Under the pieces are notes generated by a model, which worked only from the letters and a program-made list of their open reading frames with translations, searched no databases and had not been told where the DNA came from. Below, piece by piece: positions 1 to 6,500 of a stretch of 12,920 nt of DNA. The translations under genes were made by a program, and so were the position numbers. Source of the DNA: Sphingomonadales bacterium UBA7473 (GTDB taxonomy: Bacteria > Pseudomonadota > Alphaproteobacteria > Sphingomonadales > Sphingomonadaceae); contig DLOX01000059.1 in assembly GCA_002478575.1 (NCBI GenBank), forward strand, positions 1-12,920, written 5' to 3'. Numbering within the stretch: the first letter of the stretch is position 1; every line of letters starts with the position of its first letter.

Positions 1-2849
1 GTTTGCCCGCAGGCGGTCGAGTTGCCCGCAGCAAGCCGGTGCGTTTCACCTTTGATGGCGTCAGCTATTCAGGCTTCGAAGGGGATACGCTGGCGTCTGC
101 CTTGCTCGCCAATGGTGTGATGCTCTTTGGCCGCTCGTTCAAATATCATCGGCCCAGGGGGTTGCTTGCGGCAGGGAGCGAAGAACCCAACGCGCTTGTC
201 TCGGTGGATCGCGGGCCGGGGCGCTTCACACCCAATTTGCGGGCGACCAATGTCGAAGTGCATGAAGGGCTGAAGGCCGTCAGCCAAAACCGTTGGCCCT
301 CGCTCAAGACTGACTTTGGGGCAATCAATGACCGGCTGGGCATGTTCTTCCCCGCGGGCTTTTACAACAAGACCTTCATGTGGCCGCGCTCCTTTTGGGA
401 CAAGCTTTACGAGCCTGCGATCCGCAAAATGGCCGGGCTGGGAGACGCACCGACCGAGGAAGATCCCGATCACTACGCATCAACTTATGCCCATTGCGAT
501 CTGCTGATCATTGGCGCCGGGCCTGCGGGAATTGATGCTGCACTGGAAGCGGCAGGCACAAAAAAGCGGATCATCTTGATCGATGAGCAAGATGAAGCAG
601 GCGGTGGAGCCTTGGCTGACCCTGCGCTTTGGCCTTGGCTGGAACGGAGCATGAAGGCACTGAGCGCTGCGTCCAATGTCACCATTCTGACGCGCACGAC
701 TGCATTTGGCTATTATCATGATAATTTCATCGGTGCGGTTGAGCGTTTGACCGATCATTTGGCGGATGGCGGCGAAGCGCCACGTGAGAAGCTCTGGCGG
801 ATACGGGCAGGCGAAGTGATCTTAGCGCAAGGCGCGATCGAACGGCCTTTGGTGTTTGATGGCAATGATACGCCCGGCGTGATGCTGTCTTCCGCAGCGA
901 AGACCTTTGCGCTGCGCTACGGCGTTGCGGTTGGCCAATTAGTCGCGGTGATGGCAGCGCATGACAGCGGCTGGCAGGATGCCTTTGAGTTGGCCAAAGT
1001 AGGGGTTGGCATCAACACGATCATTGACGTGCGCTATACGATCAGCGCAGAATTGCGGCAGCACGCGATTGATCTTGGGATCAACTTCAAATTGAACCAC
1101 AGTGTGATTGGCGTGTCCGGCCGTCATGGCGTCAAATCTATCGAGGTTGCGGCGAATGATGGCAGGGGCAAATCCACAATCAAATGCGATGCCCTATTGA
1201 TGGCAGGCGGATGGACTCCAAGCGTCCATCTTTGGTCACACAGCAAAGGTAGCCTCAAATGGCGCGATGATCTGGGGGCCTATGTGCCGGATCAGCCCAA
1301 TGAAAATGTCCGCTGCGTTGGGGCATGTGCTGGCGCCTGGAATTTTGGCAGCGGGGCTGTGATTGATGTTTTGCCGACGCCCAAGGATCAGACCCGGATC
1401 AAGGCTTTTGTCGATTTTCAAAATGATGTGACGGCGAAGGACATCAAGCTCGCCGTGCGAGAAGGCTTCCGCTCGATCGAGCATATCAAGCGCTACACGA
1501 CCAATGGTATGGCGACCGATCAGGGCAAGACGTCGAACCTCAACGGCCTTCAGATTGCCTCAACGGCATTGGCAAAGCCGGTCGCTGACATTGGCCTTAC
1601 GACTTTCCGCCCGCCCTACACGCCGCAGACTTTTGGCGCCCTTGCGGGCCATGCCAAAGGCGTTCTTTTTCAGGCAACCCGCACAACCAATATCGATGGT
1701 TGGGCCGAAGATCATGGTGCGGTGTTTGAGCTGGTCGCGCAATGGCGGCGAGCACGGTACTTCCCCAAGGCCGGCGAAGATATGCACGCGGCCGTCAACC
1801 GCGAATGTTTGGCGGTGCGGAACAGCCTTGGAATTTTCGATGCTTCAACGCTGGGGAAGATCGAAGTTGTAGGGCCAGATGCGGCAGAGTTTCTCAACCG
1901 CATGTATACCAATCCGTGGAAGGCGCTGGAGCCGGGCCGCTGCCGCTATGGGCTGCTGCTGAAGGAAGATGGTTTCATCACCGATGATGGCGTGTCGGCA
2001 AGGCTTGCGCCTGACCGCTTTCACCTGACCACCACCACCGGCGGCGCGGCGCGTGTGCTCAACATGATGGAGGATTATCTCCAGACTGAGTGGCCAGACC
2101 TCAACGTTTGGTTGACGAGCACGACTGAACAATATGCGGTGATTGCGCTGCAAGGGCCCAATGCGCGGAAAGTGCTCGAGCCTTTGGTGGAGGGCATTGA
2201 CCTGTCCGCCGAAGCCTTCCCGCATATGGCGATCCGAGAAGGCACGATCTGCGGCATTCCGACGCGGCTGTTCCGTGTGAGCTTCACCGGAGAGTTGGGC
2301 TTCGAAATCAACGTGCCGACAGCCTATGGCCGTGCGCTGTGGGAGCGGATCATGGCGGAGGGCGCGAAATATGACATCACGCCTTATGGCACAGAGACGA
2401 TGCATGTGTTGCGGGCGGAAAAAGGCTTCATCATTGTGGGGCAGGATACCGATGGCACGGTGACGCCCTATGATGCTGGCCTCGATTGGGCGGTGGGCAA
2501 GAAGAAGCTCGATTTTGTCGGCAAACGTTCCATGGCGCGCCCTGACATTGTTGCGCAAGGCCGCAAGCAGTTGGTCGGCCTGCTCACTGATGACCCGAAC
2601 GTGGTGCTGGAAGAAGGTGCCCAGATTGTCGCTGATCCTAATCAGCCGATCCCCATGACAATGATTGGCCATGTGACCTCCTCTTACTGGAGCGAGACGC
2701 TGGGACGGTCGATTGCGATGGCGCTGGTTGCAGGCGGGCAAGGGAAGATGGGCGAGACGCTTCATATCCCCATGCCGGGCAAGGCCCACGCGGCGAAGGT
2801 CTGCGGCATGGTCTTTTATGATCCAGAAGGGACGCGGCTGCATGTCTGA
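1..2849 (+). CDS. soxA: Sarcosine oxidase alpha subunit, copy 1 (5' end outside window)
   Basis: Large subunit of a heterotetrameric (SoxBDAG-type) amine N-demethylating oxidase, a cytosolic enzyme that oxidises an N-methyl group and delivers the one-carbon unit to tetrahydrofolate. Reading from base 3, about 948 residues are visible. Residues 10-95 form the ferredoxin-like N-terminal fold (FDG, EGDTLA, GRSFKYHRPRG) without the iron-ligating cysteines, as is usual in SoxA. A dinucleotide-binding motif GAGPAG lies at about 171-176. The SoxA linker domain follows (FVDFQNDV near 469, KRYTTNGMATDQGK near 496-509). A T-protein-like folate-binding half runs from about 598 to the end (GFITDDG near 657, FTGELGFE near 760). 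The TTG at base 3 is probably an internal leucine: family members commonly read R-L-P-x-G-G-R here and bases 1-2 (GT) fit an arginine codon, so the gene should begin a few codons to the left. The stop overlaps soxG by 8 bases. soxB and soxD are expected upstream, outside the window. Confidence 0.93.
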   Translation, partial: LPAGGRVARSKPVRFTFDGVSYSGFEGDTLASALLANGVMLFGRSFKYHRPRGLLAAGSEEPNALVSVDRGPGRFTPNLRATNVEVHEGLKAVSQNRWPSLKTDFGAINDRLGMFFPAGFYNKTFMWPRSFWDKLYEPAIRKMAGLGDAPTEEDPDHYASTYAHCDLLIIGAGPAGIDAALEAAGTKKRIILIDEQDEAGGGALADPALWPWLERSMKALSAASNVTILTRTTAFGYYHDNFIGAVERLTDHLADGGEAPREKLWRIRAGEVILAQGAIERPLVFDGNDTPGVMLSSAAKTFALRYGVAVGQLVAVMAAHDSGWQDAFELAKVGVGINTIIDVRYTISAELRQHAIDLGINFKLNHSVIGVSGRHGVKSIEVAANDGRGKSTIKCDALLMAGGWTPSVHLWSHSKGSLKWRDDLGAYVPDQPNENVRCVGACAGAWNFGSGAVIDVLPTPKDQTRIKAFVDFQNDVTAKDIKLAVREGFRSIEHIKRYTTNGMATDQGKTSNLNGLQIASTALAKPVADIGLTTFRPPYTPQTFGALAGHAKGVLFQATRTTNIDGWAEDHGAVFELVAQWRRARYFPKAGEDMHAAVNRECLAVRNSLGIFDASTLGKIEVVGPDAAEFLNRMYTNPWKALEPGRCRYGLLLKEDGFITDDGVSARLAPDRFHLTTTTGGAARVLNMMEDYLQTEWPDLNVWLTSTTEQYAVIALQGPNARKVLEPLVEGIDLSAEAFPHMAIREGTICGIPTRLFRVSFTGELGFEINVPTAYGRALWERIMAEGAKYDITPYGTETMHVLRAEKGFIIVGQDTDGTVTPYDAGLDWAVGKKKLDFVGKRSMARPDIVAQGRKQLVGLLTDDPNVVLEEGAQIVADPNQPIPMTMIGHVTSSYWSETLGRSIAMALVAGGQGKMGETLHIPMPGKAHAAKVCGMVFYDPEGTRLHV

Positions 2850-3348
2850 TCTGCTTGTCCGAACCGAACCAGTGCGGACAGCGCCTTTCGTTGCGGAGGG
2901 CGTCACAATCAGTCTAGCTCCGCCCATGGCTCGCTTTTCCCTGCGGGCAAAGCAAGGGCAAGCGCTGGAGACATTGCTGGGCGTCAAAGTGCCCAAGAAG
3001 ATTGGCGCGACAGAGGGTGGCATCGCTTGCCTTGGTCCGGACGAATGGCTGCTTCGGGCCGATGAGGGGACGATGGTCCCTATGGGCCAGGGTTTGCCTC
3101 TTGCTGTCACCGATATCAGCGAGCGATCCATCTGCCTGATCGTAGAAGGCCCCCGTGCTGCGGAGATATTGGCGAGCGGTTGCCCGCTTGATCTTGATCA
3201 TTTTGCGGTTGGGCGCGCCACGCGAACCATCTTTGAAACGGTGGAGATCATCCTCATCCGCGAGGCCGAGCATCGCTTTCATGTTGAGGTTTGGCGCAGC
3301 TTTTCGTCTTGGTTATGGACAGCATTGAAAACAGCTGCCAACCATTGA
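2842..3348 (+). CDS. soxG: Sarcosine oxidase gamma subunit, copy 1
   Basis: Small subunit of the SoxBDAG complex, 168 residues, with a fold distantly related to the folate-binding T-protein family. It packs against the alpha subunit and has no catalytic motif of its own. The family pattern is clear in the C-terminal half: a VEGPRAAEILASGCPLDLD stretch, then FAVGRATRT, then a strand region ending FHVEVWRSF. The open frame extends far upstream, but the ATG at 2842 is the sensible start. It gives the normal family length and an 8-base overlap with the soxA stop (ATGTCTGA), a geometry that suggests translational coupling. The stop is 9 bases before the next gene's first ATG. This copy is the more typical of the two SoxG proteins here. 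Confidence 0.9.
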   Translation: MSDLLVRTEPVRTAPFVAEGVTISLAPPMARFSLRAKQGQALETLLGVKVPKKIGATEGGIACLGPDEWLLRADEGTMVPMGQGLPLAVTDISERSICLIVEGPRAAEILASGCPLDLDHFAVGRATRTIFETVEIILIREAEHRFHVEVWRSFSSWLWTALKTAANH

Positions 3349-3357
3349 GTTTATAAA

Positions 3358-4947
3358 ATGGGGGATGGGATGGCGGACTGGTCCAAGCAGATTGATCTTG
3401 GCGATTTTGGGCAATCCAATCGCACTTGGGCCGGGATGATTGTCAATCCCGCTGTCTTCATCCCAACGGCTATCATTTCGCTTTCCGTGATCTTTTACAG
3501 TGTGATCGCGCCTGAAAGCTCAGCTGCGCTTTTTTCGTGGTTGCGTGCTTCGGCCGTGTCGGAATTTGATTGGTTTTTGATCACGGTCGGCAATCTCCTC
3601 CTGATCTTTTGCGTTGTGCTGATCTTCTCGCCCTTGGGCCGGATCAGGCTGGGCGGCCGAGGCGCAACCCCCAAATATTCCTATGTCTCCTGGTTCTCGA
3701 TGCTGTTTGGGGCGGGCATGGGGATTGGCCTTGTCTTCTATGGCGTCGGCGAGCCTGTCACCCATTTCACATCGTCAATGGCGGGCGGGCCAGCGGCTCC
3801 CTTGGGTGGTGCTCCGGGAGATGCGGCTGGGGCCCGCAGCATGGCGATGGCGGCGACGACCTATAATTGGGCGCTGCATCCTTGGGCGATATACGCGGTC
3901 GTTGGTTTGGCTTTGGCTGTCTTTGCCTATGACTATAAAATGCCTTTCTCGTTCCGCTCGGCGTTTTATCCTTTGTTCGGAAAGCGGGTTTGGGGGCCGA
4001 TTGGTGATGTGATTGATGTGCTTGCGGTCTTCGCGACGCTCTTTGGTCTGGCGTCGTCATTGGGCCTAGGCGCGCAGCAAGCCATGTCCGGCATCACGCA
4101 TTTGTTCGGGCTTCCCGGCACGCCTGCTACGATTGTCGCTCTCATCGCGGTCATGGCGATTGTGACTTACTTTTCAGTGCGCGGCGGGATCGACAAAGGC
4201 ATTCGCATCTTGAGTGAACTAAACATGTGGGTCGCCGTAGCGCTGATGATCTTCATCTTGGCGACTGGATCAACGCTCGTTTTGCTGAGCGATATCGTCA
4301 TCAACCTTGCGACTTATGTACAACTGCTGCCGGCCTTCTCGAGCCCCTTCAACAGAACAGACACGGGCTTCTACAATGATTGGACGGCCTATTATTGGAC
4401 CTGGTGGATCAGCTGGGCACCCTTTGTGGGCCTCTTCATGGCGCGGATTTCGGAAGGGCGTACGGTGCGCGAATTTTTGGTTGGGGCTTTGGTTGCCCCA
4501 ACTTTGCTTTGCGTCATTTGGCTGACCATCTTCGGCGATGGCAGCATCGCGCAGATTGTTGCGGGCAATGCGCCGGAGCTTGCGAAAGCGCCGCTCGATA
4601 AGCAGCTGTTTCTACTCTTGGAAACGCTCCCCTGGGCTCAATTCACATCCTTCGTCTCAATCTGCCTGATCCTCATTTTCTTCATCACCGGTTGGGATTC
4701 GGGCACATTGGTGATTGATACGATTACGTCCGGCGGGCGCACGGACACGAGCTTGCGACAAAAGGCATTCTGGCTCTTCGCGGTCGGCGGCGTTGGCGTC
4801 GTGTTGCTGGTTTCCGGCGGGCTTGTGTCTTTGCAAGCGGCGGCGATTGCCTCTGGCTTGCCGCTGGCGATCGTCCTGCTTCTGATGTGCATTGGCACGT
4901 TCAAAGGGTTGATTGCTCTCCACCGCAAGGCCGTCGACGAAGCCTAA
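3358..4947 (+). CDS. BCCT-family betaine/choline/carnitine-type transporter
   Basis: Secondary transporter of the inner membrane, 529 residues, with the family's twelve-helix pattern of hydrophobic segments. The unwound-helix glycine stretch G-M-G-I-G is at 120-124, as in sodium-coupled BetP and unlike the sodium-independent carnitine antiporter CaiT. Aromatic substrate-box residues are present: W171, W176 and Y179 in helix 4 (YNWALHPWAIY), and W349, W350 and W353 in the signature YYWTWWISWAPFVG, followed by MARISEGRTVREF. These match the Trp/Tyr box that holds trimethylammonium groups in BetP. No long charged C-terminal osmosensor tail is visible after the last helix, so a role in nutrient uptake is more likely than osmotic activation (inference). 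It follows soxG by 9 bases and is probably in the same transcript. The ATG at 3370 (525 residues) is an alternative start with a better ribosome binding site. The exact substrate cannot be read from sequence. Confidence 0.93.
   Translation: MGDGMADWSKQIDLGDFGQSNRTWAGMIVNPAVFIPTAIISLSVIFYSVIAPESSAALFSWLRASAVSEFDWFLITVGNLLLIFCVVLIFSPLGRIRLGGRGATPKYSYVSWFSMLFGAGMGIGLVFYGVGEPVTHFTSSMAGGPAAPLGGAPGDAAGARSMAMAATTYNWALHPWAIYAVVGLALAVFAYDYKMPFSFRSAFYPLFGKRVWGPIGDVIDVLAVFATLFGLASSLGLGAQQAMSGITHLFGLPGTPATIVALIAVMAIVTYFSVRGGIDKGIRILSELNMWVAVALMIFILATGSTLVLLSDIVINLATYVQLLPAFSSPFNRTDTGFYNDWTAYYWTWWISWAPFVGLFMARISEGRTVREFLVGALVAPTLLCVIWLTIFGDGSIAQIVAGNAPELAKAPLDKQLFLLLETLPWAQFTSFVSICLILIFFITGWDSGTLVIDTITSGGRTDTSLRQKAFWLFAVGGVGVVLLVSGGLVSLQAAAIASGLPLAIVLLLMCIGTFKGLIALHRKAVDEA
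3360..3372 (+). promoter_or_regulatory. Candidate ribosome binding site for an alternative BCCT start
   Basis: A purine run GGGGGA (3360-3365) sits 4 bases before an in-frame ATG at 3370, giving a protein starting MADWSKQ. The first ATG at 3358 is preceded by AT-rich sequence (TTTATAAA) with no clear Shine-Dalgarno match. The downstream ATG may therefore be the true start. The difference is only four residues. Confidence 0.35.
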
Positions 4948-4963
4948 ACACACCCTATGCAGA

Positions 4964-4980
4964 AATGGCATGGTGCCATT
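4964..4980. other. Perfect 7-bp hairpin / palindrome after the transporter gene
   Basis: AATGGCA-TGG-TGCCATT is a perfect inverted repeat with 7-base arms and a 3-base loop, starting 16 bases after the transporter stop. It could fold in RNA as a small stem-loop at the 3' end of the sox-transporter transcript, or act as a DNA operator. It is not a standard intrinsic terminator: the stem is short, only moderately GC-rich and has no T-run after it. Function unproven. Confidence 0.45.
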
Positions 4981-4983
4981 ACC

Positions 4984-5025
4984 GATATCGTGATCTAGCC
5001 ATTAGAATCACTTAATCGCGATATC
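4984..5025. promoter_or_regulatory. Nested inverted repeat, candidate LysR-type operator
   Basis: The outer arms are GATATCGTGAT (4984-4994) and ATCGCGATATC (5015-5025), complementary at 10 of 11 positions across a 20-base spacer. Within it, GTGATCTA...TAG-A-ATCAC (4990-5011) forms a second, imperfect symmetry centred on GCCAT. The element ends just before the ribosome binding site of the LysR-type gene and occupies about half of the only sizeable non-coding gap in the window. LysR-family regulators usually bind dyad-symmetric sites next to their own gene, so autoregulation is the natural reading, but this is inferred from position and symmetry only. No convincing -35/-10 pair could be singled out. 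Confidence 0.55.
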
Positions 5026-5026
5026 T

Positions 5027-5040
5027 GGGGGCTGGTTTTG
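5027..5040 (+). promoter_or_regulatory. Ribosome binding site deciding a TTG start
   Basis: A GGGGG run (5027-5031) lies 6 bases before the TTG at 5038. The next in-frame ATGs fall inside the helix-turn-helix, and starting there would delete part of the DNA-binding domain. A second TTG at 5047 is possible but is less well spaced. Confidence 0.5.
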
Positions 5041-6018
5041 GTAAAATTGCCGCAGGAATTTGATCTCCATGCGCTGGAGGTGTTTGCGATGACCGTCGAA
5101 CTCGGCGGCATGTCGCAATGCGCAGCGCATCTTCAAGTGACGCAATCGGCGATATCGCAGACCATTGCCAAACTTGAGGCAGGCATTGGCGCGCCGCTGT
5201 TCGATCGCACCATGCGGCCCATGGGCTTGACGGTTAGCGGCAAATCGCTCTTTGCGCGGGGGCAGGCCCTGATCGCCCATGCCCGGGCCACCTATGACGA
5301 TGTCAGGGAAGGGGCAAGCCTTCCCATCTCAAGCGTGACCATCGCGATGTCCTTCAGCCTCGCCAATCTTTTGACTGCGCCGATCCTAAAGCAATTGGGC
5401 ACCCGTGCAGATCAGTGGAATATCCGCTCAGGCATTTCGATGGAGCATCAAGGCGAATTTCTGGCCCGCGATATTGATATGATGGTGACGGGAAGCTTCA
5501 ACTTGGAACATCGCGGCGCGCTTGAGCTAAACCCGGTGTTTGAAGAAAGCTTCATTCTGGTCTTTCCCAAAGACTATAATGAACCCGTTGATTTGCCTTC
5601 GACTCTTCCTTCACTTCCCTTGATCCGCTTCTCTCGGTTGACGGGCATGGGGCAGCAGATTGAGCGGCAGATTGTACGGATGAAATTGAAGCTTCCCCAG
5701 TTGATCGAGGTCGAGTCTTCGCATCAGCAATTGGCTTTGGTTGCAGCGGGGCTGGGGTGGACGATCACCACGCCGGTTTGCTTGGCTGCAGTGCCAGAAC
5801 TTCAAAGCGAGCTAAGGCCCGAGCCTATGACACGCGGTCGCTTCTCCCGCCAAGTTCAGATCGTCTCGCGGGCAGGTGAGTTGGGGGATATTCCTCAGCA
5901 GACTGCGGCGGAATGCCAGCGCGCTCTTCGCGGTGAGGTTTTTGCCAAGACGATGCAAAATTTCCCTTGGATGGCAGATCAGTTGGTTTGGCCGGATGAG
6001 GCCAGCCAGGCGGGCTAG
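5038..6018 (+). CDS. LysR-family transcriptional regulator
   Basis: DNA-binding regulator of 326 residues, normal for the family. The N-terminal winged helix-turn-helix is clear: LHALEVFAMTVELGGMS at about 10-26, then AAHLQVTQSAISQTIAKLE at about 29-47, then GAPLFDRT at 51-58 and LTVSGKSLF at 64-72. The remainder (about 90-300) fits a periplasmic-binding-protein-like effector domain, which in this family binds a small metabolite. The start is TTG at 5038, chosen because it keeps the whole helix-turn-helix and has a G-rich ribosome binding site. It lies 90 bases after the transporter gene on the same strand and its stop overlaps the stop of the opposing operon. From position it probably controls one or both amine-catabolism operons, with a betaine or demethylation intermediate as effector (inference). 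Confidence 0.9.
   Translation: MVKLPQEFDLHALEVFAMTVELGGMSQCAAHLQVTQSAISQTIAKLEAGIGAPLFDRTMRPMGLTVSGKSLFARGQALIAHARATYDDVREGASLPISSVTIAMSFSLANLLTAPILKQLGTRADQWNIRSGISMEHQGEFLARDIDMMVTGSFNLEHRGALELNPVFEESFILVFPKDYNEPVDLPSTLPSLPLIRFSRLTGMGQQIERQIVRMKLKLPQLIEVESSHQQLALVAAGLGWTITTPVCLAAVPELQSELRPEPMTRGRFSRQVQIVSRAGELGDIPQQTAAECQRALRGEVFAKTMQNFPWMADQLVWPDEASQAG
6015..6018. other. Shared CTAG: overlapping stop codons of convergent genes
   Basis: The LysR-type gene stops with TAG at 6016-6018 on the plus strand and soxG copy 2 stops with TAG at 6017-6015 on the minus strand, so both stops sit inside the palindrome CTAG. No intergenic space remains for a terminator, and transcripts from the two sides must overlap in coding sequence. 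Confidence 0.9.
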
Positions 6019-6500
6019 AGGTCTCGCGCCGCCTCTTCCCAAAAATGAATGAGACCAGCGCTGTAGCTTAGTGGAACATAGGCCAAGCAGCTGGTTTCGC
6101 TGAGGACGTGGAGGCGGACATTGACATGGTCGATGGTCGTTGCCGCGCTGCATCCGATCGAGAAGTTTGGGCTTTCAGCATCGAACACGCCGCCTTCCAT
6201 CAGGAGGGTGCGCCAGCCTTGGCCTTTGAGTAGGACACGGACGATGCCGCCGCCAATCGCGGTGAGTGCGCCATCCTCGCCGAGGACTTCGCTGAGCCCA
6301 GAGACGTCGCCTTCGACCAGCCAAACGGTTGGCTCATAGCGGATCAATGTTAGTGCATTCGTTCCTGACGACCGCCCAATCGCGGGGAGCGCGAAGCCAC
6401 TCGCCGCTTCAAACCGTTGGGCCACATCGGCTGCATTGCTCCAAATCTCGAACACATGAATAGGGGCTGCGGGGAGGGCGGTGATGGTTAGCTCAGTCAC
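6015..6500 (-). CDS. soxG: Sarcosine oxidase gamma subunit, copy 2 (divergent)
   Basis: Last gene of the minus-strand operon, 161 residues when started at the GTG at 6500. It is called SoxG from its position directly after soxA, its length, and a weak gamma-type pattern: a VWLVEGDV segment, a GGGIVRVLLKGQGWRTLLMEGG segment, then a short C-terminal alpha/beta region. It lacks the CPLDLD and VEVWRSF motifs seen in the first copy, so the assignment leans on context. The GTG start overlaps the soxA stop by 8 bases (GTGACTGA), the same geometry as in the plus-strand pair, and follows a good Shine-Dalgarno run. An ATG at 6524 would add eight residues and a 32-base overlap. Its stop shares CTAG with the LysR gene stop, so the two convergent genes overlap by 4 bases. 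Confidence 0.75.
   Translation of the reverse strand: MTELTITALPAAPIHVFEIWSNAADVAQRFEAASGFALPAIGRSSGTNALTLIRYEPTVWLVEGDVSGLSEVLGEDGALTAIGGGIVRVLLKGQGWRTLLMEGGVFDAESPNFSIGCSAATTIDHVNVRLHVLSETSCLAYVPLSYSAGLIHFWEEAARDL

Noticed and set aside
1845..3131. Long open frame of 428 codons on the minus strand opposite soxA/soxG copy 1
   Set aside because: It lies wholly antisense to two well-supported genes, its protein is rich in arginine, histidine and proline and matches no family I recognise, and such frames are common opposite GC-rich codons.
4964..4980. Intrinsic transcription terminator after the transporter gene
   Set aside because: The stem is only 7 bases, not strongly GC-rich, and is not followed by a T-run. 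Kept as a hairpin only.
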